This document shows positions 12,490 to 24,769 of a stretch of DNA of 64,000 bases, in pieces. The translations under genes were made by a program, and so were the position numbers. The stretch lies in NCBI GenBank assembly GCA_027257055.1, contig JAPVLO010000277.1, positions 1,426,001 through 1,490,000 on the forward strand. Direction: 5' to 3'. Each line of letters starts with the position of its first letter. Position 1 is the first letter of the stretch. This DNA is from Cephalopachus bancanus (lineage: Eukaryota > Chordata > Mammalia > Primates > Tarsiidae). The notes beneath the pieces are model-generated. The model had not been told where the DNA came from. It did no database searches and was given only the letters and a program-made list of their open reading frames with translations.

Positions 12490-12690
12490 CTGGTTTCAAT
12501 CTTTGCCCTGCCGTGTGCAATCTGAGTGCCTTGCGGTCAGGTCCTTATTGTCTCTGTGCCTCAGTTACTGCATCTGTATAATGGGACGGTCGTAGTACAC
12601 ACTGCACAAGAGTCCCATGCAAATTAAGTAAGATGCTGTTTCCTTATACTGCCCAGCACATGTCGGGTGCCTGATACATCTTAGCAGCTT
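12490..12690 (+). mobile_element. MIR
   Basis: Sense MIR order: GCCTCAGTTACTGCATCTG, TATAATGGGACGG, then AAATTAAGTAAGATGC and GCCCAGCACATG. Confidence 0.65.
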
Positions 12691-15176
12691 GACAGTGTTG
12701 TTATGATATTGTTTAGTAGGAAAGTTATTAGGAAGCAGGGTAGGATCCGAGCTGCACTTAACTGGCATCAAGACAGAGGAGAAAGACGGGAGGAGTCCTG
12801 GAGAGACGCTCAAGAGCCTGGAGAAGGGGACAGACAGAAGGGGCCAGCATTCTGTCCCAGGCTCAGGCCTAGGGTCAAGAGGAGGCGGGGAGCAACTGAG
12901 ATGAAGAGGACAGAGGGTGATGCCGTTACGGCTTCTCCGCAGCAGCCCCGCACTGCCCAAGCCGGCGGCTTCCCCGGCTCCGTGTCCTCCCGTGTGAGAC
13001 TGAGATGAGTGTGAAAATCCCCACGAACTGTGCTGCGACTTGTTGTTGCTCCGTCCGCGCCAGGAACGCATCTGCGCATGCCCCTGGCATACATGCGTAC
13101 TAAACAAAGCCCCCCTTTTCTTGAGCGGGGACCCAGCTCCATCACTTCTGAGCATAGCAGCCAGGGCCTCGGCTTCGTGAGAAAAGTCCTCTGCTTCCTC
13201 ATCTGTAAAATGGGGATTCTACTGGTGTCGGTGCCCCTCTTTCAGGCTGCAAGACAAACCCAAAGTGGCCTGGGCTGGGGTTCGTGATCAGCATACCCGC
13301 CGCAGAGCTGCAGGGCCAGGCGGACCTCGCAGACAGCCCAGAAGCCTCAGGAGACCCACGGCACAGCGGGTCTCTCCAGGGTGCCGGCCTCCGGTGCTGC
13401 GTCCATCTCTCCCCTCCCCCTTCCCCCCCGGGGCCATCACACTCCTGAGACGGCCCGGGGGTCACTCCCTAGAAAGAGCACCTCACTGGCTGGTCAGTCC
13501 TTCAGTCATTTACCCCGATTTCTGGGCATTAGGTGGCCACCCAACTGCGATGGTCCCCTGGCCCAAAGCATGTTCATTTCTGCACAGGGACCCTTGGGTG
13601 GCATTTCTGCCAGAGGAGCAGAGCAAGGGTGACCTGACACATGTGGGAAATGGCGAGTCTGCCCCCATTAAGCGCTGCCTGTCGTCGGTTATAAATGAGG
13701 AAACATCAACCATGAGCGCCTGAGATTTCATTAAGAGAACAGTCACCATCACCCTGTGGTTCTCACCTGGAGGTGGCACCACCGTCCAAGGGACACATAG
13801 AAAGAGGGAGCTCACGGGTTGTCATGACAGTTTACGACACTGTTTTGCTCTCAGTTATGTATCTTCCTCCCAAACCAATCGCACTCCCCTTGCATTTCAC
13901 CCAAGCCTCTTGGTTTCAAGCAACAGAAAGCACCACGACTGTAAAGTTGTCAGGTGCTCGCAAAAGGAAGAGACCCAAGACCCAGCTCCAGAGGGCAGGG
14001 ATGGGAAACCCTGGGACAGTCCTTGAGCAGGGACAGTTTGTCTAAGATGACTCTCCCACCCTGCACTTCTGGTCTGCCTCCAGGGCTGGCTCCACCCCGA
14101 GGCAGCCACAGAGGAATCCTAACCGTGCCTTCACCTGGGCCTCACACATGCCAGATTCAGAGTCCAGGCCTGGGCATCTGACTGGCCAAGCTCAAGTCCC
14201 ACGCTCGCACCTAGTGTGTCATGGGTGAGGCGTGGGGAGGATTGCTCCTCTGGTGGCAGGGAACAGGGTGCGTGGCCTGCCCGCTGTCCTGCACAAAACG
14301 GGAACTCTCTAAAAGCAGGGAAGAAGAAGGAGTTGGGTGTGGCAAACAGACAGGCAAAAGACAAAAATCCACGGTGTTCTTTCACATCTTGGTCCAACAC
14401 ATGCTATGTCAGTCAGTCACTAAGGCCGGAAACGCAGCTCACAGCAGCCGAAGGAAGAGAGGAGAGTGTGTAAGCTGTGTTGTCAGGGTCGGGCGGGGTG
14501 GCTTCCGACAGGACCCCACTGAGGGCCTCAGACTCCCTGCCACTCGGCTTTGTTGGCTGAGCCGCCAAATTGTCTGCTTGGCTTTGCTGGCCAGGCGGGC
14601 CCTCTCCACGCGGTGAGCACTGTGGCCCCAGCAGCCCTAACCAGCTCAGAGCGGTGGCAGCTTCTGGCAGGAAAACTCCAGGAGAGTTCCGGTTGGTCTT
14701 GCTTGAGTCTTGTGACCACCCGCAGTCACAGGAACCATGGGGATGGGCTCCCACAGAAAAGGGGAGTGCATGTTCCAGAAGGAAGGGCGGAAGCCATGGA
14801 TGGGGATAACCTCACACCGCGCTGGGCACCGAGGCGGTCCTCCTGCCAGGGCTCCAACCCGGGCTTGACCCCTCAGGGTCCGGTTCGCAGTCCTGAGGCC
14901 TGGCAGAAGCAGAGGCCGTTCCTGTCCTCATCCCACCTCGGGCCCGGGGCCTGCACCCTGAGCCTGGGCACTTGAGGTCGGGCAGGCAGGGGTGGGCTGC
15001 ATTGCTTGAGGATGGCGGGGGAGGCGCCATCTAAGCCCGGGTCTCTGAGCCTGTCCAGGCTGGCTCAGATTTGAGCAAGGACCAGCCACAGCATGTGGGG
15101 GGAAGTCTGTTCTACTCAGTCACTCCTCAATGTTTAAAAAGAGCAGCATCGCACTGAGTGCTGGAGGGTCCAGGAC
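12691..15176. other. Unassigned non-coding sequence
   Basis: No exon is supported. A short sense MIR core lies at about 13160-13230 (CTTCCTCATCTGTAAAATGG). The remainder is GC-rich with random overlapping open frames. Confidence 0.45.
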
Positions 15177-15193
15177 AAAAGACCTGGTTCTCA

Positions 15194-15490
15194 GCCGGGA
15201 GCAGTGACTCACGCCTGTAATCCCAGCACTTTGGGAGGCCAAGGTGAGAGGACTGCCCGAGCCCGCAGGTTCGAGACCACCCTGGGCAACTTGGTGAGAC
15301 CTTGTCTCTACAATAAATCCAAAAATTAGCCACATGTGGTTGTGCGCACCTGTAGTTCTGGCTACGTGGAAGGCTGAGGCGGAAGGATCACCTGAGCCCA
15401 GGAGGTCGAGGCTGTGGTGGCCAGGAGCATGCCAGCACCCTCCAGCCTGGATGCCAAAGTGAGACTCCAACTAAAAAAAAAAAAAAAAAA
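15194..15490 (+). mobile_element. Alu
   Basis: Complete dimer with a long A-tail, flanked by a 17 bp target-site duplication (AAAAGACCTGGTTCTCA at 15177-15193; one mismatch at 15491-15507). The linker ACAATAAATCCAAAAATTAG marks the lineage-type consensus. Confidence 0.95.
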
Positions 15491-15589
15491 AAAAGACCTG
15501 ATTCTCACTCTCATGAAATTCAAAGTCTGGTGGAAACCACCATCAGGAAAGGCCTGATGTGAGTGCTGAGGCTTATGATGGGCAGGAAA

Positions 15590-15815
15590 GTCAGTAGTTA
15601 CGGACCAGCCTGCAGGGGTTCACATCCTGGCTTCAGTACTGACCAGCTCTGTGACCTTTCACATGCTACCAAAACTGTCTGAGCCTTAGTCTCTTCATCT
15701 ATAAAATGGGGTCGATGATAGATAATCCCTGACTCATAGGGCTGTTGTGATTATTAAGAAATGCATTAACACATATAAAGCTTTTAGGTGGACACCTGGT
15801 GTGCTGTGCATAAGC
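15590..15815 (+). mobile_element. MIR, nearly full length
   Basis: Clear sense order: GGGTTCACATCCTGGC, CCAGCTCTGTGACCTTTC, GAGCCTTAGTCTCTTCATC, TATAAAATGGGGTCGATG, CATAGGGCTGTTGTGATTA, and ACACATATAAAGC. Confidence 0.8.
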
Positions 15816-15922
15816 ATTAGTTCCATGTGGGTGGGAACAGCTAATGGTGTGATGACCTGAGTGTTTCACCCATGTGCTCTAAGTGCATCGGGGTAAGTAA
15901 AAGAAAACTCACCAAAGGAAGC

Positions 15923-16212
15923 CAGCCACGGTGGCTCATGCCTTTAATCCCAGCACTTTGGGAGGCTGAGGCGAGAGAATTGCTTGAGCCCAGGGGTTCG
16001 AGACCAGCCTGGGCAACATGGTGAGACCTCATCTCTAAATAATCAAAAAATTATCCGGGCATATTAGTTCCAGCTACTTGGAAGGCTGAAGTGGAAGGAT
16101 TGCCTGAGTCCAGCAGGTCAAGGCTGCGGTGGCTGTGAGTGTGCCAAAGCACACCAGACTGAGTGACAAAGTGAGACTCTGATCACTCCCCTAAAAAAAG
16201 AAAAAAAAAAAA
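15923..16212 (+). mobile_element. Alu
   Basis: Dimer with a short deletion in the right-arm start (ATTATCCGGGCATATTAG). An imperfect flanking repeat CTCACCAAAGG/CTCCCCAAGGG sits at about 15910 and 16213. Confidence 0.9.
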
Positions 16213-17360
16213 CTCCCCAAGGGAGAAAATCCCTGAGAATGGAGGCATAGAAGGGAGGGAAGGGTTTCCAGGCTAAAGGAAAAGCTTGTGCAAAGTCACA
16301 GAGGTGTGACAGAGCGTGGTGTTCAGTGGGACAGGAATGTTGGAGGGAGTTTGGAAAGATGGCATGCCATAGAGAAGAAATGGAAGCATTCTAGTGAAGA
16401 CCTCCAGACTGGAAGGAGCAGGCATGAGCCTGGGAGGAGAAAGAGAGAAAGAGAATCCCCGGGGCCCTAGAGAGAGAGAGAAGTGGTCAGCAGCCCCTAC
16501 ATCTTTCCTGAGCCTGGGAGCCCATCGAGGAAGTGGGTTTGACAGCCTTCCAGGTGAGCAGATTAGGTCATATGAGACGAGGTGTTGGCTGAGGACCGAG
16601 CTGCCCCCACCTGGCTCCTCTGGCAGGCGAGGGAATTAGCTCATGACTGGCAGAGCCTCCTTCAAGGAGCCCTGTGGCCCGGGGAGCCGGAGCATGCTGG
16701 AACAGCAGCCCCTGCGTGCAGCGTGGGTCCCGGCGCCAGCACTGCAAAAAGGCCCACACCCCTTCCCCACCCTACCCCAGGGCTTGTCCTCACTGCTGTT
16801 GGGTGGTCTGCCTGGCAGGGCCTGCCTGAGCCTGGTGGGATGACGGGATCTGTTTTTGGACGTCCCAGGCTCCCGGTCGGTCAGTATCCTTTGGTTTCCT
16901 TCTCAGGCTCCTCCAGCCCCAGGAGGGACCAAGGTTAGGTGAAAAGAAACTCTGTGTGTAGGGCTTTAGGGGTCTCCTCCTCCCAGAGCAGGAATCTGTC
17001 CTGGTAGCTGACTGTTCCCAGCACCCAGTCAGCCCCTCTCCACTAGCTCAAGCTGGGTCCAGCTCAGGATCCAGGTGAGCAGTGACTGACAAAGCTTTCT
17101 CCTGCCACCTCCCCGGGCCTGCATGGGTGACACTCCAGCTCAACTCCTGTGCCTACTTGGAGGGGAGAAGAAAAGCCCCTCTGGGCTTCTTCAGGCCCAG
17201 AGGGGCAGTGCTCCCTGGAATACGGTCTGCTGACCAGAGAACAGATCCTGTGTCAGCAAATCCTCATCATCTGGGTGTGCTAGGGACAGCTTGGTTTCAG
17301 CCAGCTACATGTGACCTTGCATTCTAAAAGGGTGACTCCCTAAGTCATGCCTCTCCACAT
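16213..17360. other. Unassigned non-coding sequence
   Basis: A weak L2-like stretch lies at about 16255-16330 (TTCCAGGCTAAAGG, TTGTGCAAAGTCACAGAGG). Otherwise nothing is recognised. Confidence 0.4.
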
Positions 17361-17386
17361 CACACACACACACACACACACACACC
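17361..17386 (+). repeat. CA dinucleotide microsatellite
   Basis: Uninterrupted CA run of about 13 units. Confidence 0.85.
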
Positions 17387-17414
17387 TTGATGACAGCAAT
17401 GGCCTTCAGATGGG

Positions 17415-17600
17415 TACAGCGCTTTTTACAGTCTGTGGAGCACTTTTGCAGACAAAAGTCCATCAGACTCTCGGCCATTGCACAGATTAAGAAACTGAGG
17501 CCAAGCGGAGAGGGCTGAGGCCGGGTACGCAGCTTGCCGGTGGCAGCACTGGGACCAGGAACCAGGCATCTGGGCCTGGCCCTCCGTGTCCCGCGTGGCT
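17415..17600 (-). mobile_element. MIR
   Basis: Antisense MIR words: GATTAAGAAACTGAGGCC, then AGCTTGCCGGTGGCAGCAC and AACCAGGCATCTGG. Confidence 0.7.
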
Positions 17601-17921
17601 AACTCACTGTCATCGTGGATCTCCCCGGCACTGCGGCGGAGGGTGGGGCTCCAGCGATGCGAGCAGGTGGGCACAAAGTGGGGGTTTAGGAAGCAGGCCC
17701 GGTTTCCCCCTTCCGGCGCTTCACACAATCTGAGACCCAAAATTTGGGGGAAAGTGGGGTCACCTGGCTTCCAGAGAAGGCTGTGAGGGCGCAGGGATCA
17801 GCTAGCCCCCAGAAGGCCGGGGACCCGCAGGATGACGGCTCGGCGCGGCTGTGGGGCTTGGTCTGTGCACCCCAACAGGTCGCACCATCTTGATAATAAT
17901 GTTTTTAAAAGCGTGACTGTG

Positions 17922-18223
17922 GGCTGGGCGCGGTGGCTCAAGCTTGTAATCCCAGCACTTTGGGAGGCCGAGGTGAGAGGATTGCCCGAGACCAGGGGTT
18001 CGAGACCAGCCAGGGCAACATGGTGAGCCCTCGTCTCTACAATGTATCGAAAACTAAGCCAGGCGTGGTAGCACGCATCTGTAGTTCCAGCCACGTGGAA
18101 TGCAGAGGCGGAAGGATCGCCGGAGCCCAGTGGGTCGAGGCTGTGTTGACCATGAGCGCGCCACTGCACTCTAGCCTGGGTGACAGAGTGAGACTCTGAC
18201 TCAAAAAAATAAAAATAGAAAAT
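17922..18223 (+). mobile_element. Alu
   Basis: Complete dimer with a 15 bp target-site duplication AAAAGCGTGACTGTG at 17907-17921 and 18224-18238. The insertion splits a MIR-like sequence that resumes at about 18239. Confidence 0.95.
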
Positions 18224-18479
18224 AAAAGCGTGACTGTGCATGGGGCTCCCTGTAGACCAGGCTCTGTGCTGAGAGCTCATATTTGTGACCTTATCAAACC
18301 TCAAAAAGACCTATGAGGGCTGGCTTCATGGGCGTGGGGTCCAGGCAGTGGCACAGAGCTCCTCAACTGGGTGAGTGTTCTGCTGTTGCCATCTTGAAAT
18401 TCTTAGAACTTTTTGAACAAGGAGCTCAGCCTCTTCATTGTACACTGAGCTCTGCAAGTTGTTTAGCCAGTCCTGGTCA

Positions 18480-18810
<331 letters not shown>

Positions 18811-18929
18811 GAGGAAGAGGAAGAAGCAGTAGAGTGGTCACGAAGCCACATGCCAAGATCACAGAGCTGGCACTGCCCTCAGGGGTCTGCCCCCGAGCCC
18901 GGCTCTCTGGAATGGAAAGAGGTTTAGAC

Positions 18930-19115
18930 AGGGTCAAATGACTATGTCCAGATCCCACTCCTGGCACCTGTCTGTGACCAGGAGCAAGGTACTTCACCTG
19001 CCCCAACTTCAACTCTCCTCTTTGTGAAATGGGGCGATCCTGTCTGCCGCTGGAGGCTCCTGTGAGGCTCAAATGAGCCAATGTGCACACAAGTGTTTTC
19101 TGTACTTCATAAAGC
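18930..19115 (+). mobile_element. MIR
   Basis: Sense MIR: GTGACCAGGAGCAAGG, CTTCAACTCTCCTCTTTGTG, AAATGGGGCGATC, GTGAGGCTCAAATGAG. Confidence 0.7.
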
Positions 19116-19238
19116 TCAGCAGATGGGAGGATCATCGTTAGCTAGCTCACAGCTCACAGATGCTCCTGTCAGTACCTCCAAGTAGTCCTGACACGGTCTA
19201 CCCTGGTCTTCTTTGAATTGGCTAATTAAACCGCTAAT

Positions 19239-19278
19239 TAACGGAGCAAGACCCTGTCTCTAAAAAAGAAAGAAAGAA

Positions 19279-19309
<31 letters not shown>

Positions 19310-19312
19310 GAA
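19239..19312 (+). repeat. Alu tail remnant with GAAA and GA microsatellite
   Basis: GAGCAAGACCCTGTCTCTAA is an Alu 3' end without its body. It is followed by GAAA units and a GA run at about 19283-19310. Confidence 0.75.
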
Positions 19313-19340
19313 GGGAAGGTGGCAGGGACCACTAATTAAA

Positions 19341-19470
19341 GGCAGGTGTGGTTGCTCACACCCGTGGTCCCAGCACTTTGGGGGGCTGAGGCAGGAGGAT
19401 GACTTGAGGCCAGAGGTTTGAGACCAGCCTGGGCAACGAGATGAGCCCCCATCTCTGCAAAATAGAATAA
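19341..19470 (+). mobile_element. Free left Alu monomer (FLAM-like)
   Basis: A single left arm (GCAGGTGTGGTTGCTCAC to CCATCTCTGCAAAATAGAA) of about 130 bases is flanked by ACCACTAATTAAA at 19328-19340 and ACCACTGATTAAA at 19471-19483. It was therefore inserted as a monomer and is not a broken dimer. Confidence 0.85.
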
Positions 19471-19483
19471 ACCACTGATTAAA

Positions 19484-19899
19484 ATGAACTTCCCCTCCCT
19501 GACACAGCCACGTAAAGTTACAGGCTTCAGCAGTTTCCCACCCAAGGGGAGCTCCTCGCCTCGCAGCGGAGGGGCGCCCTCCCCTCCCGTGGGGGCGTGT
19601 TGCACCCCATCCATTTCATTAGCTCACAGAGCTCAGGGAGGGAGGGCGCTGCTCATCTGTCTGTCTGCAGTTGACTCTTCTCCACAAGGCTTTGCCTGAT
19701 ATAATCAGAGCTCCCTGTCGGTGGGAAGGGAGCCCGGGAGGCGCAGCCACCCCAGACACACTCAAAAACAGATTCTGGCACCTCGGCAAAGAGGCAGACG
19801 GCGCCTGGGAGGGGCCCCAGAAAGCAACTGATAAGTCTTTGGATTCGGAGAGGTTCTGACCGTGAAATGCACAGAAAGACCCCCGTGAGTATGCCCCGC
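19484..19899. other. Unassigned non-coding sequence
   Basis: Nothing recognised. Confidence 0.4.
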
Positions 19900-20025
19900 A
19901 TTTCCGGAGTGTGCTGTGCTCAGAGAGTGCGTGCAGACTTTAGTTCTGCCCATCCTTGGGAGCCGGGGAGGTTGGTATCCTCACTCCCGTGTTACATATG
20001 AGAAAGCTGAGGCTGGCAAGTGGAA
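19900..20025 (-). mobile_element. MIR fragment
   Basis: Antisense MIR words: GAGTGTGCTGTGCTCAGAG, GGTATCCTCACTCCCG, GTTACATATGAGAAAGCTG. Confidence 0.6.
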
Positions 20026-20086
20026 CAGGCCCTAGATCTTGGCCATCCGATCCCCACCCTGACTCCACCTGGAGACAGTGGTTCTC

Positions 20087-20162
20087 CTTTTTTTTTTAAG
20101 TTTCAAAGATGTGGGATACGATTCAGGGTTAGGTATGCAAATGTTCGTTACGCAGGTGCCCT
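20087..20162 (-). mobile_element. Very short 5'-truncated L1-like insertion
   Basis: About 76 bases beginning with a T run (antisense poly-A), bounded by a perfect 15 bp direct repeat GAGACAGTGGTTCTC at 20072-20086 and 20163-20177. The structure shows target-primed insertion. Assignment of the body (GATGTGGGATACGATTC...) to L1 is tentative. Confidence 0.65.
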
Positions 20163-20320
20163 GAGACAGTGGTTCTCAACCCTGGCTACTCACTCAGGCC
20201 ACCCAGGCACTTGCAGGCAGGCTACCACCTGAGTCCGGTCTGGGACCAACCTGCTCAGAACCTCTGAGCATGGAGCCTGGGAATCAGTGTGTTTGTAGAA
20301 TTCCTCAGGGGAGTCTTACG
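20163..20320 (+). mobile_element. MER5-type hAT DNA transposon remnant
   Basis: CAGTGGTTCTCAACCCTGGC is the typical terminal sequence of this non-autonomous hAT family. AGCCTGGGAATCAGTGTG follows at the expected distance. Confidence 0.6.
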
Positions 20321-20740
20321 CAACCCAGCAGGGCTGGAGGTGAGAACTGTGTCTCTGCTCCCAACTGGGTGGAATACTCCTTGCTTTCCAGAATTGCCCC
20401 GCGGCAGGGACAACAAGCTCACAGCACGAGGGCCGTAGGACAGGCTCAGACTTCCACCGCGGGTGGGGTCGTGGACACAGGCAGGAATGGAAAGTTCTGT
20501 CCTTCCTTCTTCGCAAGCATCGCCTGGCCATGTCGGAGAGGAACCCCATGCCCCCCTTGGGTGGGCCAACTGCAGTTTGGCCTCTACCTCCCCACACCTA
20601 CGCTTGTCTCCCAATTCCCATCGTGCCAAACACACAGTCATGATGACTGTAGGTGATGTTGGGAGGGGCTGAGACCTTTTCTAGGCATATACAAGTCAGC
20701 CCCGTAGAAATCTCTCTTCCTTCCTTCCTTTTTTTCTTTT

Positions 20741-21029
20741 CTTTTTTTTTGAGTTGGAGTCTCACTCTGTCGCCCAGACTGGAGTGCAGTGGCCGCTCCC
20801 GGCCACCGCAGCCTCGACCTGCTGGGCTCCGGCGATCCTTCCGCCTCAGCCTTCCGAGTAGCCGGAATCACAGGCATGCGCTACCACGCCCGGCTGATTT
20901 TTTGATTTATTGTAGAGATGCGGTCTCGTCAAGTTGCCTAGGCAGGTCTCGAACCTGTGGGCTCAGGCAATCCACTCACCTCGGCCTCCCAAAGCGCTGG
21001 GATGACAGGCTGAGCCACTGAGCCCGACC
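20741..21029 (-). mobile_element. Alu, young strepsirrhine-type subfamily
   Basis: Reverse dimer with AGTGGCCGCTCCCGGCCACC in the right arm and GACAGGCTGAGCCACTG at the 5' end. Both are marks of the deletion-bearing subfamily. Confidence 0.95.
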
Positions 21030-22125
21030 TCTCCCTCTTTTTCACACTGCGGTGTCTTGCTCTCCAGGCAGCTAGTGTCTTGCTTTTGTCATTCAAGCTT
21101 TGTCTTGGACATCGTTCCATGCCAACGCATTCTTTTTTTCACAGCTGCATCCCTCTCTGTCCCCCCCGCAGAATTTTAAACTCGCCCTGAACACCAAGGA
21201 CTTCCCTCCTTGGTCCGAGTCAAATGTCTGTGGCTATGATTTATCCTTCTCCAAGAGCCTGGTCCCTGGGGACCTGAGGACGCAGAGACTTGGGTCTCCT
21301 CCTCACTCGGGGTCAGGTTTCTGACATGATGGGGTGAGGGCCCTGGGCCCCGCTAGAGAAGGGGCAGCCAGACCAGACTATGCAGCAAGGCACTTGCCAA
21401 GGAGGTGCCATCCTGCGGGCCCTTTAGGCAAACACGAGAGCCCTTTTTCTAGAATGGTGAGTCACACACCTTGTTGGGTTGAACAGTCCCACTTGGATGC
21501 AGCTGCCGCCTTTCCTCCCAGCTGCGGGTTTATTTGCTTCCTCCTCTGAAGAGGTGAGGTAAGGTGTTGTTCTTGGAGGACGGCAGCCAGAGTGTGGATG
21601 GAGACCAGCCCGTGGGAGCCGCTGCCAGAGGATGAGTCTGCAGTGGGCGGGGGCGGCGGCCCCCAGACGGAGTAGACGCATCTGAGCCCGCGTGGGGTCC
21701 GGCTGCCCTGCCGGCTGGCTCTGGGGACCCTCTGACAGTTGCTGCACAGAGGAGAGACCTGTGCCCTCAGAGTCAGTGACCTGGGCTTGTCTCCTTGCCA
21801 CTGGAGACCTGGTGAGTCGTTGGGCTTCGTGGAGACGTAGGCTCCTGAGGTGGAAAGAGAGGATGAAAACAAATCCCTACAGGCTTGCAGTGAGCATTCA
21901 ATGAGGCGATAGAGGAGATCGTTATCTTGGTGGTCAAACACTGCCCAGTTGACCCGTTGATCATTAACTTTTCTGCATCAAATGAAGACATCGAGGTGAC
22001 CTCGCCTCGAGTCCCCAACTGGCAGTTTGGAGTCCTGTCCCCGGACCTCCCTGAGCCTCAGTTTCCCCTCCTGCGGAGCAGCTGGAGTGGGATCGGGACT
22101 GACAGGGTTCTCGTCCTTCCCACAG
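21030..22125. other. Sequence just upstream of the FAM167A coding exon
   Basis: No coding or repeat feature is supported. It ends in a pyrimidine-rich stretch TTCTCGTCCTTCCCACAG, the probable splice acceptor of the exon carrying the FAM167A start codon. Confidence 0.5.
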
Positions 22126-22248
22126 GGCCTGGCTGCCTGCCCCGCCCACGCGAGGGAGCTCCGGGCTGCTTCCCTCCGGTCTCCGGTCTGCGCCCAGCTC
22201 CAGGACGGGCAGGTCTTCTGGCAAAGGCTGCCCCCGAGACACCTGCGG

Positions 22249-22311
22249 ATGCTCGTCTATTCCTACCTCCTCGGAAGCATGGCACCCACAGGCTTCCAGG
22301 ACCAACCGTAG
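22249..22311 (+). other. Upstream ORF 1 of FAM167A, 20 codons
   Basis: ATG at 22249, TAG at 22309-22311, with a second in-frame ATG at 22279. The peptide begins MLVYSYLLGSM. Its stop lies in the motif CCAGGACCAACCGTAG, which recurs at the stop of upstream ORF 3. Confidence 0.5.
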
Positions 22312-22402
22312 ACCCGAGTCCCAGGGGCCCCCTGTGACTCACAAAACAGTCCCCCTGGGCTCCGGCACCCCCCAGCCTCCAAGGCCAGCTTCCATCCAGC
22401 AG

Positions 22403-22437
22403 ATGCCCTCGGGGGCCCCACCCCCACCCCCACCCAG

Positions 22438-22441
<4 letters not shown>
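22403..22441 (+). other. Upstream ORF 2 of FAM167A, 12 codons
   Basis: ATG at 22403, TGA at 22439-22441, encoding a proline-rich peptide. Its stop overlaps the start of the next upstream ORF in the tetranucleotide ATGA at 22438-22441. Confidence 0.5.
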
Positions 22442-23002
<561 letters not shown>

Positions 23003-23009
23003 TGACTCC

Positions 23010-24477
23010 TCTCCCCCATCGTGTGTTCCTTCCCCAATCCCTACCCTCAGGTGCACATCTGTAACCCTCCCATGAGAAGGGCAGACCTCGTTTTTCTGAG
23101 GTTTCAGGGGACCTCGTGCCAGTCAGCCCCTAATCACAGACACTAATGGAGGAAGCGTGTTGCCCAGTTGACGTGTCCCCTCCCTCCCCTGGACACTATC
23201 CCAGCACTGGAGGGTCGTAAACTTCTCCCTGAACTGCTGAGGGGGTCCTGGAGTGTAACCGGCCCCTCCCTTCTCCCAGGAGCCTCCCCACCCTGCCGTC
23301 TGCCCCAGCTGCCTGACACCCCCACCCCCATCCCCCCACGTGGCCACTCATTCTGCAAGTGAGTGGCTGGTCCCCCCGCGCCAGGGGCTAGCTGGGTGGC
23401 AAAGCCTCTCAGGGGCGGCCGGGCGTGGCGATGCAGGGGCGCAGTGTGGACCGTGCTCCATTAATAAGGAGTTGTGCGAGGAGCCGCCCAGGGCCGGCAG
23501 GACAGGTCCTGCCTGGGGAGAAGCTTTGTGAGGAGGCGGAGTAGGAGTGCGCCCAAAGCCAGGGTGGGGACAGGCGTTCCAGGTGTGAACAAAGGGCATG
23601 TGTGTTGGAGCTGGGACGGCAGCGTGACCATTCTCCTGCCCACGGCAAAGCAGATTCCCATCAGGAATGCCTCCTGCCCGGCGCTGTACAGCCTAAGGCA
23701 GGGGTGGGGGCGGAGCTGAGTGTCCTGTCCCTCCTCTCGTCCCCCTTCGCCCCTGAGTGGGGATGGGGGGAGCAGCTGGTGTCTGTCATGGCGGCTTCTT
23801 GGCAGAGACGGGCATGAAGCCACCGCTCCCCCAGGTCTCAACCTTGCCCCACCCTGAGGCCCGGGTGACACCTGTTTGCCGAGGCAGGGCTCTGGGGACA
23901 CGGGTGAGCCAGTGGTCATGGGCCAGCTGTCCTGCAAAGCCGGCCATCACTCTTGGGTCACCAAGTCGGCAGAGACCCGCTTGGTTTGTTTGGCAGAATC
24001 CTGGAAAATAACTCCCCACTGGGGCCTAGAACCGGAATAAGTCACTGGGGTTCGAGGTGGGAAGGGGCTCGGGGACTCTGGTATCTGATGAACTGGAAAC
24101 CTTTTGGGTTTTAATCCTCGACATTGAGAATGCTTCTCAGAACACACTGTTCCATCGTGTCTGTCTTCAGCAGCTGGAGCGGGTGTGCGACTGTCGGCTT
24201 TCAGAGAAGACAGGGCACTTGTGATTTTGCTGTGCGTCCCTGCGGTCCTCTGTCACCACTGGGTGCCCCTGGTGGCAGAGGGGCGTGAGAGGTGAGGGGA
24301 GATGGACATGTAGGGTCCGAGCAGCTCCCGGGCTGCTTTTCAAATTCCTGAAGCTGAACTGCTTTGATGTGTGTCCATAAAGAGGAACAAAAAAATCCCT
24401 GTTAGTCAAGGATGCAGTGTGTTGGCTTTGGGTTCATTTGAGATCTCACTGCTTCTGGGGGCTGAGGATTTCATATT
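23010..24477. other. Intronic sequence without recognised features
   Basis: No repeat or exon is supported. A CTCF-like word (GCCCCTGGTGGCAG, about 24266-24279) is one or more bases off the consensus and I do not call it. Confidence 0.4.
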
Positions 24478-24674
24478 CTGGGTCTGGAAGTGGGGGCTAG
24501 TCTGCCCCTGCCTCCTATCAGGCCAGCTGAAAAGCAGAGTGACTGATCTTGGCTTACTTCCAAGGAAGGATCTTGACAGCTCCCTCAGGAGTCAACTCTC
24601 CCTGTCAGCTTTGGAGGAAATGACAGCCACTCCTGATGTCCCTGGGGACCTGCAGGTAGATGAGATTTTCCTCA
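24478..24674 (+). repeat. Intronic direct duplication, copy A (partner 27379-27584)
   Basis: About 195 bases matching 27379-27584 at roughly 90 percent by eye, in the same orientation. Shared words include CTGGGTCTGGAAGTGGGGGC, CTTACTTCCAAGGAAGGATC and CAGCTTTGGAGGAAATGACA. I do not recognise a known repeat family. Confidence 0.8.
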
Positions 24675-24769
24675 GTCCCCGAGTGAAATTAAAGAAGGAA
24701 GCCTCCTCTGTGTGTAAACCGGTAGGGAGATCCCTGGAGCTTGTCCTGGTCATCCTTTAGACAAGAGAG

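Noticed and set aside
24266..24279. CTCF-like word in the intron
   Set aside because: It lacks one G of the core, and the last positions do not fit the consensus.
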